From a bacterium (GTDB taxonomy: Bacteria; Bacteroidota; Bacteroidia; Bacteroidales; UBA932): a stretch of 5,539 nt of DNA. The stretch is taken from the NCBI GenBank assembly GCA_004561775.1, contig SFUD01000060.1:1-5539 (forward strand). The letters are read 5' to 3'. Positions 1 through 5,539 of the stretch are shown here, in pieces. Under the pieces are notes generated by a model. That model saw only the letters and a program-made list of their open reading frames with translations, did not search any database and was not told where the DNA came from. A program made the position numbers and the translations under genes. The first letter of the stretch is position 1. Each line of letters begins with the position of its first letter.

Positions 1-1
1 A

Positions 2-814
2 CTATTTGAAAGGGGAGTCCGGCTCCCTCTTCATATAGTTGTATTCCATATAGTCCAATAGGCTTGGACAAATTTTGTTAAGAAAGACTGTGGCCTTACC
101 TACTGGGGTAAGCACCACAACTCTCTTGCGTCTCTTTACACCTTTGAAGAGCTTATGAGCTACGGTCTCTGCGGTCATCATCTTTCCCTCATCCCTTGGA
201 GTTTTGCCCTGCTGGCTTCCATCTGCAACAAGCGCTGTGTTTCTTATGTTGGAGGCTGTGAAGCCGGGAGCAAAGATCATCACGTGAAGATTGTCGTGGA
301 GATGCTCTACGCGCAGAGTATCCAAAAAGCCGTAGATGGCAAACTTGGAGGCAGAGTAGCCCGTACGTGCCGGAAGACCTTTAAAGCCTGCAATGGAGAT
401 TACTCCAACAACAGAACCGTGGCTCTTGAGCAGGTAGGGCAATGCATATTTTGTGCAATAGACGGTACCCCAAAAGTTTACATCCATAAGACTCTTTATT
501 ACAGAGAGGTCCAGATCTTTGAACATGGCCCTCATAGAGATGCCGGCATTATTTACCAGAACATCTATGCCGCCAAAGGCCTCCACTGTCTTCTCTATAA
601 GGTTGCGGCAATCCTCCTCCTTGCAAACATCTGTGGGAATGGAGATAAAGCGCTGCCCCTTTGAGCTGTAGGCCTGCTCAAGTTCTCTCTCTACCTCCTC
701 CAGCTTGGAGGTGTTGCGTGCTGCCAGGGCAACATTGTAGCCCTGTTTTGCAAACTCACGGGCGGTGGCAAGACCTATTCCCGAACTGGCTCCTGTAATA
801 ATTATGCTCTTCAT
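2..814 (-). CDS. Short-chain dehydrogenase/reductase, probable 3-keto sphingoid (or 3-ketocapnine) reductase
   Basis: A complete 270-residue classical SDR with a Rossmann fold, predicted to be an NADPH-dependent ketone reductase. Visible motifs are the nucleotide-binding TGASSGIG at 7-14, TDV at 61-63, NNAG at 88-91, and the catalytic tetrad Asn113, Ser140, Tyr153 (YSASK) and Lys157, followed by PG at 183-184. Arg33 just after the second beta strand (AARN) favours NADPH over NADH. The C-terminal part has a basic patch (KRRKR, 227-231) and then a hydrophobic/aromatic tail, which could help it sit on the membrane surface. The stop codon is at positions 2-4, so the gene is intact. It starts 13 bases after the oxoamine synthase gene. 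From that neighbour I infer that it reduces the 3-keto product of the synthase, as 3-ketosphinganine reductase does in Bacteroides and a similar SDR does in capnine synthesis. The SDR assignment is near certain; the substrate is inferred from context only. Confidence 0.9.
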   Translation of the reverse strand: MKSIIITGASSGIGLATAREFAKQGYNVALAARNTSKLEEVERELEQAYSSKGQRFISIPTDVCKEEDCRNLIEKTVEAFGGIDVLVNNAGISMRAMFKDLDLSVIKSLMDVNFWGTVYCTKYALPYLLKSHGSVVGVISIAGFKGLPARTGYSASKFAIYGFLDTLRVEHLHDNLHVMIFAPGFTASNIRNTALVADGSQQGKTPRDEGKMMTAETVAHKLFKGVKRRKRVVVLTPVGKATVFLNKICPSLLDYMEYNYMKREPDSPFK

Positions 815-819
815 TGCAT

Positions 820-825
820 CTTCCT
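820..825 (-). promoter_or_regulatory. Shine-Dalgarno-like site of the SDR gene
   Basis: Read on the minus strand the short gap contains AGGAAG five bases before the ATG at 814. It supports this start and is the best-placed ribosome binding site in the window; the other three minus-strand starts have none this clear, which is common in Bacteroidota. Confidence 0.5.
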
Positions 826-827
826 AT

Positions 828-2090
828 TTATTCTGTCTTTCCAAGAGCCCTGTCCTGAACGGCGTCGCCCTTGTATGCTCCGGCCTCAAGTTTCTTCTTT
901 ATCTCTTCAAATGCCTTGAGGGTGTACTCCACGTGCTCCATCTGGTGCATTGCTGTACAGATAAGTCTGAACATAATCACATCTTTAGGAACAACAGGGT
1001 AGATTACTACAGAGCAGAATATCTTGTAATTCTCTCTAAGGTCAATAAGTATGTTGGTAGCCTCAGGAACTGTTCCGTGAACAAAGACAGGTGTGATGCA
1101 AGCCTCTGCAGGACCAATGTCAAAGCCTCTCTCTCTGAGGCCGTTCTGCAGTGCGCGAGCAATCTTGAAGAGGTGCTTTCTTCTCTCGTCACCCTTGCGA
1201 ATCATATCAAGTCTCTTGAGGTTGCCCTCTACAAATGCCATCGGGAGTGATTTAGCATAAATCTGGCTTCTCATATTATATCTGAGGAAGCCTATGATAG
1301 GCGCAGGACCTGCAATGAAGCCTCCGATGGATGCCATAGATTTTGCGTAGGCGCCAAAGTAGAGGTCTATGCCGTCCATTACGCCAAAGTGCTCTGAGGT
1401 GCCGGCACCGTGCTCGCCCATTACTCCAAAACCGTGAGCATCATCTATAAGTATGCGGAAGTTGTATTTCTGCTTAAGTGCAACCAGCTGGTCCAATATT
1501 CCAAGAGCGCCGGTCATTCCATATACGCCCTCTGTTACAAGCAGCACACCGCCGCCCTGCTCCTCTGCCTTCTTGGTTGCGCGGGCCATAACCTTCTCGC
1601 AGTCAACAATGTCGTTGTGGGCATATTTCATTCTTATACCCATATGGAGGCGAAGACCATCCATAATGCAGGCGTGGCACTCCTCGTCGTAAACCACAAC
1701 ATCTCTTCTGGTAAGAAGGCTGTCCAAAATGGAGATCATTCCCTGATAACCGAAGTTAAGCAGATATGCATCCTCCTTGTGCTCAAACTCTGCAAGCTCC
1801 CTCTCCAACTGCTCGTGGAGCGAGGTGTGGCCAGACATCATTCTTGCACCCATAGGGTAGGCGAGACCCCACTTTGCAGCAGCCTCTGCATCTGTTTTTC
1901 TAACCTCAGGGTCGTTGGCAAGACCAAGGTAGTTGTTGAATGTCCACGCAAGCACCTTTTTGCCGTTAAAGGTCATATAAGGCTGAATCTCTCCCTCCAG
2001 TTTAGGGAATGTGTAGTAGCCGTGAGCTCTCTTTCTGTACTGCCCAAGGGGTCCACCCTCGCTGGCAACTATTCTCTCAAATATATCCAT
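828..2090 (-). CDS. PLP-dependent alpha-oxoamine synthase (fatty-acyl:amino acid acyltransferase; serine palmitoyltransferase or cysteate acyltransferase type)
   Basis: A complete 420-residue fold-type I PLP enzyme of the family that includes serine palmitoyltransferase (SPT), 8-amino-7-oxononanoate synthase, 2-amino-3-ketobutyrate CoA ligase and cysteate acyltransferase. These enzymes condense an acyl thioester with an amino acid, with loss of CO2. Visible residues are His139 (ECHACIMDG), expected to stack on the PLP ring, Asp216 and His219 in DDAHGFG, the Schiff-base lysine Lys250 in AYAKSMASIGG, and Arg375 in FRLICTAMH, the likely carboxylate-binding arginine. The His219-to-Lys250 spacing of 31 matches SPT. 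The loop at 78-92 reads YPMGARMMSGHTSLH, not the AGSRFLNGT type I recall for characterised Bacteroidota SPTs. This makes a cysteate (sulfonolipid) or otherwise divergent acyltransferase plausible. The neighbouring SDR supports a lipid role. Automated annotation may call it glycine C-acetyltransferase; no threonine dehydrogenase or biotin gene is nearby to support those roles. The family is certain; the amino acid substrate is not. Confidence 0.88.
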   Translation of the reverse strand: MDIFERIVASEGGPLGQYRKRAHGYYTFPKLEGEIQPYMTFNGKKVLAWTFNNYLGLANDPEVRKTDAEAAAKWGLAYPMGARMMSGHTSLHEQLERELAEFEHKEDAYLLNFGYQGMISILDSLLTRRDVVVYDEECHACIMDGLRLHMGIRMKYAHNDIVDCEKVMARATKKAEEQGGGVLLVTEGVYGMTGALGILDQLVALKQKYNFRILIDDAHGFGVMGEHGAGTSEHFGVMDGIDLYFGAYAKSMASIGGFIAGPAPIIGFLRYNMRSQIYAKSLPMAFVEGNLKRLDMIRKGDERRKHLFKIARALQNGLRERGFDIGPAEACITPVFVHGTVPEATNILIDLRENYKIFCSVVIYPVVPKDVIMFRLICTAMHQMEHVEYTLKAFEEIKKKLEAGAYKGDAVQDRALGKTE

Positions 2091-2110
2091 TTGTATATAG
2101 GTTTTATATG

Positions 2111-3073
2111 CTATTCCATCAGTTTGATTCTCTCGCCTATGCGAAGAATCTTTGTCTTCTTAATCTTGTTGAGCCTGCAGAGCCTGCTTACAGAGACACC
2201 TGTCTTCATTGCTATGCGGCCAAGCGTATCGCCCTTCTTAACCTTCCAATATTTGGCAAGATTCTTCTCTGCATCTATCTTGTATTGGAACGAGGCTGCA
2301 CAGAGGCTGTAGAAGGAGTTTTTTATCTTTCCGGTTTCAAAGTCAATCAAATCGTTGGGGTTGAGGGGAAGGCCAAGGTATCTTAGCTCAAAATGGAGGT
2401 GAGATCCCGTAGATCTGCCGGTGTTGCCGCCAAGTCCCAGAATCTCTCCCGCGCGCAGGGTATCTCCCACCTTTGCAATTAGTTTGGAGAGGTGCCCATA
2501 TATAGTCTCAAGCCCGTTGAAATGCCTTATGACAATATATCTTCCATAGCCGCCCCTCATAGATTTGGAGATGCGAACAATGCCGTCGAAGGCACAACGT
2601 ACAGAGTCTCCCTTGTAGAGTTTAAGGTCTATTCCGTTGTGCATACGCCATCTGCGCATTCCAAAGTTGGAGGTCACCTTGCCAAACCAAGGGTGTGCAT
2701 AGCCTCTCAAATCTATGATTGTGGTATCTGTAATATCCGATATGGACGTCTTGTATGCATCCACTTTGCCATTTTTGTCAAAGGACTCCCACAAATCGGG
2801 AAGCTCCTCCTCCTCAAAAAAGCGCTCCTCGTACACAGGCGCAATAAGCGGGCGCATTCTCCATATTGTTGTATCCAGCGACACAACAAAACTCTCCGAA
2901 GAGGGCAGAATGCCCGCTGCGGTTGTGGCAGGAGATTTGGCCGCATTGGCAGCACTGCTCCGGATTGGGAGAAGAAGCAAGGCAAAAGAGATTGCAAAAG
3001 AGACAATAGCACAGATGCAGGCCCTGTGCAGCCATAATACTTTACTCTCTGATTCCTTGGCTCTCAATCTCAT
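2111..3073 (-). CDS. Membrane-anchored or exported M23 (LytM-type) peptidoglycan endopeptidase with C-terminal LysM
   Basis: A complete 320-residue envelope protein. The N-terminus has basic residues followed by a hydrophobic stretch at about 18-36, which acts as a signal anchor or signal peptide; a possible signal peptidase I site is ANA at 42-44. No lipobox is seen. A linker with an acidic patch (EERFFEEEE, 82-90) leads to the M23 domain at about 125-245. The zinc ligands His145 and Asp149 (HNGID) and His227 (HLH, 225-227) are present, as are the catalytic His194 (YGH) and His225, so it should be an active metallopeptidase cutting peptide cross-links in the periplasm. Residues 276-318 (KVKKGDTLGRIA onwards) form one LysM repeat for binding glycan. 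It differs from EnvC-type activators, which have long coiled coils and degenerate LytM domains. The gene begins 12 bases after the gyrB stop. The domain architecture is clear; its exact role in wall growth or division is not. Confidence 0.92.
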   Translation of the reverse strand: MRLRAKESESKVLWLHRACICAIVSFAISFALLLLPIRSSAANAAKSPATTAAGILPSSESFVVSLDTTIWRMRPLIAPVYEERFFEEEELPDLWESFDKNGKVDAYKTSISDITDTTIIDLRGYAHPWFGKVTSNFGMRRWRMHNGIDLKLYKGDSVRCAFDGIVRISKSMRGGYGRYIVIRHFNGLETIYGHLSKLIAKVGDTLRAGEILGLGGNTGRSTGSHLHFELRYLGLPLNPNDLIDFETGKIKNSFYSLCAASFQYKIDAEKNLAKYWKVKKGDTLGRIAMKTGVSVSRLCRLNKIKKTKILRIGERIKLME

Positions 3074-3085
3074 AGGCGCTCTGCT

Positions 3086-5071
3086 TTATGCGTCAATATT
3101 AGCATATTTTGCGTGCTGTTCTATGAACTCCCTGCGAGGTTCCACCTCGTCGCCCATAAGCATAGAGAAGATTCTGTCTGCCTCTGCGGCATTCTCTATG
3201 GTAACTTGGCGCAGGAGCCTCTTCTCAGGGTCCATTGTGGTATCCCAAAGCTGCTCGGCATCCATCTCTCCAAGACCTTTGTAGCGCTGAATGAAGAGAC
3301 CCTTGTCGCTGCCTCCGGTGAGCTCCATTGTAATTGCTGCCCTCTCCTCATCTGTCCAGCAATACTTTTCTACCTTTCCCTTCTTAATGAGATAGAGCGG
3401 AGGGGTGGCGCAATAGACATAGCCGTTCTTAATAAGATCCGGCATATAGCGGAAGAAGAAGGTGAGGATAAGCGTGGTAATGTGGGCGCCATCCACATCG
3501 GCATCGGTCATAATGATAACCTTGTGGTAGCGCAACTTGGAGAGGTTAAGCGCCTTGCTATCCTCTTCTGTCCCGATGGTGACACCAAGGGCAGTGTAGA
3601 TGTTGCGGATAGATTCGCTCTCAAAGACCTTATGCTCCATTGCCTTCTCCACATTGAGAATCTTACCCCTCAAAGGCAGAATTGCCTGGAATTCTCTGTT
3701 TCTGCCGGTTTTGGCAGTACCGCCTGCGGAATCTCCCTCTACCAGATAGAGCTCGCACTTCTCAGGGTCTCTGTTGGAGCAGTCTGCCAATTTGCCCGGC
3801 AGGCCTGCGCCGCTCATAACTGTCTTGCGCTGAACCAGTTCCCTTGCCTTTCTGGCAGCGTGGCGCGCCTGGGCTGCAAGGATAACCTTATCTATAATCT
3901 GTCTGGCATCCTTTGGATTCTCCTCCAGATAGTTATCCAGCGCTTGGCTCACAGCCTGACTTACGGCAGACATAACCTCCTGATTACCAAGTTTTGTCTT
4001 GGTCTGTCCCTCAAACTGCGGCTCTGCAACCTTAACGGAAATTACGGCTGTGAGGCCCTCGCGGAAGTCTGCAGGGTCTATGTCGAACTTAAGTTTGGAG
4101 AGCATTCCATTCTTATCTGCATAGTTCTTAAGGGTAGTGGTAAGTCCCCTTCTGAAACCGCTCAGGTGTGTTCCGCCCTCTATGGTGTTTATGTTGTTTA
4201 CATAAGAGTGTACATTCTCAGAGAAGCCGTTGTTGTACTGCATTGCTATCTCTATTGGAATGCCGGTCTTGTCTGTCTCCAGATAGATTGGCTGGTCTGT
4301 GAGCTTCTCTCTTGTGCCATCCAGGTAGCTTACAAACTCAAGCAGACCCTTCTCCGAGTAGAAACGCTCCGATTTGTATGAATCTGTAGGCTCTCCATTC
4401 TCGTCTGTAAGTCTCTCCCGCAAATCTGTGAGAGTAAGGCTTATGCCCTTGTTCAGGAAGGCAAGCTCACGCAACCTTGCCGAGAGGATGTCGTAACTGT
4501 AGGTTGTGGTCTGGTAGAAGATCTCCTTATCTGGTTTGAAGGTTATTGTTGTGCCTGTCTTGTCGGACTCTCCCACTACCTTTACAGGGTAGAGCGGCAC
4601 TCCCTTCGAGTACTCCTGCTCAAATATCTTGCCCTCTCTCTGAACCTCTGCCTTAAGGTAAATGGAGAGAGCGTTTACGCAGGAGACACCCACTCCGTGC
4701 AGACCTCCGGAGACCTTGTAACTGTTTTTGCTGAACTTTCCTCCGGCGTGGAGAACTGTAAGGACAACCTCCAGGGCGCTTCTCTTCTCCTTCTCGTGCA
4801 TTCCGGTTGGGATGCCTCGACCATTGTCCTTTACGGTTATGGAATTATCTGCATTTATAAATACCTCTATATCTGTACAATAACCAGCAAGAGCCTCATC
4901 TATGGAGTTATCTACAACTTCATACACAAGATGGTGCAAACCTCTCTCTCCAACATCTCCTATGTACATGGACGGACGTTTGCGTACGGCCTCCAACCCC
5001 TCTAGCACCTGTATGCTGTCTGCAGAATAACTGTTGCTCTGCTCAATTGCTTCTCTCTCTTGTTCGCTCAT
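3086..5071 (-). CDS. gyrB: DNA gyrase subunit B
   Basis: A complete 661-residue ATPase subunit of the type IIA topoisomerase that introduces negative supercoils together with GyrA. The GHKL ATPase domain covers about 20-235: catalytic Glu51, Asn55 (EVVDN), Asp82 and Gly84 (KDNGRG), the ATP lid GGLHGVG at 122-128, and Arg145 at the place of the aminocoumarin-contacting arginine. The transducer domain contains the QTK loop, Gln356-Lys358. The TOPRIM domain has EGDSAGG starting at Glu445 and the metal-binding DADVD at 523-527. QRYKGLGEM at 595-603 and the tail RREFIEQHAKYANIDA are typical of GyrB; I therefore prefer GyrB to ParE. It lacks the roughly 170-residue insertion of enterobacterial GyrB, as expected for this phylum. 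The ATG at 5071-5069 has no evident Shine-Dalgarno, only AT-rich sequence, but it lies close behind a consensus -7 box and gives the expected N-terminal length. gyrB is the first gene of the leftward cluster. No inactivating change is seen. Confidence 0.97.
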   Translation of the reverse strand: MSEQEREAIEQSNSYSADSIQVLEGLEAVRKRPSMYIGDVGERGLHHLVYEVVDNSIDEALAGYCTDIEVFINADNSITVKDNGRGIPTGMHEKEKRSALEVVLTVLHAGGKFSKNSYKVSGGLHGVGVSCVNALSIYLKAEVQREGKIFEQEYSKGVPLYPVKVVGESDKTGTTITFKPDKEIFYQTTTYSYDILSARLRELAFLNKGISLTLTDLRERLTDENGEPTDSYKSERFYSEKGLLEFVSYLDGTREKLTDQPIYLETDKTGIPIEIAMQYNNGFSENVHSYVNNINTIEGGTHLSGFRRGLTTTLKNYADKNGMLSKLKFDIDPADFREGLTAVISVKVAEPQFEGQTKTKLGNQEVMSAVSQAVSQALDNYLEENPKDARQIIDKVILAAQARHAARKARELVQRKTVMSGAGLPGKLADCSNRDPEKCELYLVEGDSAGGTAKTGRNREFQAILPLRGKILNVEKAMEHKVFESESIRNIYTALGVTIGTEEDSKALNLSKLRYHKVIIMTDADVDGAHITTLILTFFFRYMPDLIKNGYVYCATPPLYLIKKGKVEKYCWTDEERAAITMELTGGSDKGLFIQRYKGLGEMDAEQLWDTTMDPEKRLLRQVTIENAAEADRIFSMLMGDEVEPRREFIEQHAKYANIDA

Positions 5072-5094
5072 TTTACATCAATTATTAAAACGAA

Positions 5095-5102
5095 CAAAGA
5101 TA
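5095..5102 (-). promoter_or_regulatory. Bacteroidota-type -7 promoter box for gyrB
   Basis: On the minus strand the sequence reads TATCTTTG, a full match to the TAnnTTTG consensus recognised by the Bacteroidota primary sigma factor. The expected transcription start would be roughly 5-8 bases further left, leaving a short leader of about 15-20 bases before the gyrB ATG. I see no TTG or TTTG at the -33 spacing, which is usual for a weakly conserved element. Confidence 0.6.
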
Positions 5103-5123
5103 GTAAATATTCATAAAAATACC

Positions 5124-5131
5124 TATATTTG
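5124..5131 (+). promoter_or_regulatory. Bacteroidota-type -7 promoter box for ftsE
   Basis: The sequence TATATTTG matches TAnnTTTG exactly, on the plus strand. Transcription would begin near 5136-5139, leaving about 20 bases before the ATG at 5157. No clear -33 TTG is seen; the region where it would lie overlaps the gyrB -7 box. Confidence 0.6.
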
Positions 5132-5151
5132 TAGAGTGGAAAAAAGAGTGC

Positions 5152-5156
5152 AGGAG
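5152..5156 (+). promoter_or_regulatory. AGGAG motif at the ftsE start
   Basis: AGGAG directly abuts the ATG at 5157, which is too close for ordinary Shine-Dalgarno pairing with that start. It lies 12 bases before the next in-frame ATG at 5169, which is rather long. It therefore leaves the ftsE start undecided and may be incidental, since purine runs are frequent on the coding strand here. Confidence 0.3.
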
Positions 5157-5539
5157 ATGGAAAATCCAATGGAGCCCATTATTTTTCTGGAGGGTGTAAA
5201 TATTGCCAACGACGACGGTGTTGTAATAAGAGACCTCTCACTCTCTGTGGAGAGAGGCGGGTTTGTCTACATTGTAGGCAAGGTTGGCAGCGGAAAGAGT
5301 ACAATCATAAAGAGCCTTATTGCAGAGTGGCCAATAAAGAGCGGCATTGCCCGCGTGGGTGATTTTAATCTTGTAAAGATGAAGAGGCGTATGATTCCTT
5401 ATCTTCGCAGGAGCGTGGGCGTGGTCTTTCAGGATTTTCAGCTCCTTATGGAGAGAACCATAGAGGAGAACCTGCTCTTTGTTCTTGAGGCCACCGGATG
5501 GCGCTCCCTAAAGCAGATGAAGGAGAGGGTGGGGGAGGT
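5157..5539 (+). CDS. ftsE: Cell division ATP-binding protein FtsE (5' part, cut by the window edge)
   Basis: The open frame runs from ATG 5157 to the window end: 127 codons plus two bases, about half of a normal FtsE of about 220-230 residues. It is an ABC-type ATPase that pairs with the membrane protein FtsX at the division site and transmits ATP hydrolysis to periplasmic wall hydrolases. Visible are the Walker A motif GKVGSGKST at 41-49 and the Q-loop VVFQDFQLL at 89-97; this last wording is characteristic of FtsE. IPYLRR at 80-85 and ENLLFVLEATGW at 104-115 resemble Bacteroidota FtsE as I recall it. The signature and Walker B motifs would lie beyond the window. Alternative in-frame starts are GTG 5136, GTG 5148 and ATG 5169. 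The predicted transcription start near 5136-5139 argues against GTG 5136. It is divergent from gyrB. Confidence 0.85.
   Translation, partial: MENPMEPIIFLEGVNIANDDGVVIRDLSLSVERGGFVYIVGKVGSGKSTIIKSLIAEWPIKSGIARVGDFNLVKMKRRMIPYLRRSVGVVFQDFQLLMERTIEENLLFVLEATGWRSLKQMKERVGE

Larger units (their letters stand above)
2..5102 (-). other. Probable four-gene transcription unit gyrB - M23/LysM - oxoamine synthase - SDR
   Basis: All four genes lie on the minus strand with gaps of 12, 20 and 13 bases. Within these gaps I see no TAnnTTTG box and no hairpin followed by a T run, so read-through from the promoter before gyrB is the simplest model. The 20-base gap before the synthase is very AT-rich and could still hold a weak start signal. 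Where the unit ends is not visible, because the window stops one base after the SDR stop codon. Confidence 0.6.

Noticed and set aside
828..2090. Reading the synthase as a threonine-degradation enzyme (2-amino-3-ketobutyrate CoA ligase) or biotin enzyme (BioF)
   Set aside because: The loop at residues 78-92 fits neither type as I know them, and the neighbour is an SDR, not a threonine dehydrogenase or other bio gene. It is not excluded without a tree.
1410..2312. A 300-codon open frame on the plus strand across the synthase and M23 genes
   Set aside because: It is antisense to two well-supported genes and crosses their boundary, with no domain or plausible start signal of its own.
2713..3284. 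Several shorter overlapping open frames on both strands around the M23 gene start
   Set aside because: They overlap the conserved coding frames of the M23 protein and gyrB and show no family motifs.
3113..4381. A 422-codon open frame on the plus strand inside gyrB
   Set aside because: It is fully antisense to an unmistakable gyrB, its translation has no recognisable domain and a composition rich in Cys, Leu and His, as expected of a shadow frame.
5234..5257. Inverted repeat CTCTC-tgtg-GAGAG, with CCTCTC/GAGAGG flanks, in ftsE
   Set aside because: It lies within conserved FtsE codons, has no T run and is explained by the purine-rich codon use; it is not a terminator or operator by position.
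1..5539. Search by eye for CRISPR repeats, tRNA/rRNA genes, insertion sequence ends, attachment sites, or defence or toxin cassettes
   Set aside because: The window is almost wholly filled by five conventional coding sequences; no direct repeat array, cloverleaf or transposase motif is seen.

Overview
The window looks like a piece of a Bacteroidota (probably Bacteroidales) chromosome of about average GC. Three things point there. The GyrB is the short form of about 650 residues, without the insertion found in the enterobacterial enzyme, and it ends in a Bacteroidota-style tail. Both promoters visible in the gyrB/ftsE gap carry the TAnnTTTG -7 box typical of this phylum, and most gene starts lack a good Shine-Dalgarno. 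An acyl-CoA/acyl-ACP:amino-acid acyltransferase next to a short-chain reductase also fits, because Bacteroidota make sphingolipids and sulfonolipids. A Rikenellaceae-like gut lineage is possible, but the sequence alone does not prove it.

Layout: four complete genes run leftwards (minus strand) in the order gyrB (5071-3086), an M23 peptidase with a C-terminal LysM domain (3073-2111), a PLP-dependent alpha-oxoamine synthase (2090-828) and a short-chain dehydrogenase/reductase (814-2). The gaps are 12, 20 and 13 bases and contain no visible terminator or consensus promoter, so the four are probably co-transcribed from the promoter in front of gyrB. To the right, an 85-base gap holds two divergent -7 boxes, followed by the first 127 codons of ftsE on the plus strand, cut by the window edge. 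There is no gene-free stretch longer than 85 bases.

How the genes relate: gyrB is the housekeeping DNA gyrase subunit. The M23/LysM protein and FtsE belong to envelope growth and division. The oxoamine synthase and the reductase make biochemical sense as a pair: the first would condense an activated fatty acid with a small amino acid (serine, or cysteate), and the second would reduce the resulting 3-keto base. These are the first two committed steps of sphingolipid or sulfonolipid (capnine-type) synthesis. The synthase lacks the loop motif I associate with the characterised Bacteroidota serine palmitoyltransferases, so a cysteate-using enzyme is a serious alternative.

I found no mobile element, CRISPR array, RNA gene, toxin/defence cassette or signs of recent transfer. 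The region reads as ordinary core chromosome; the lipid gene pair and the compact divergent promoter are its most interesting parts.
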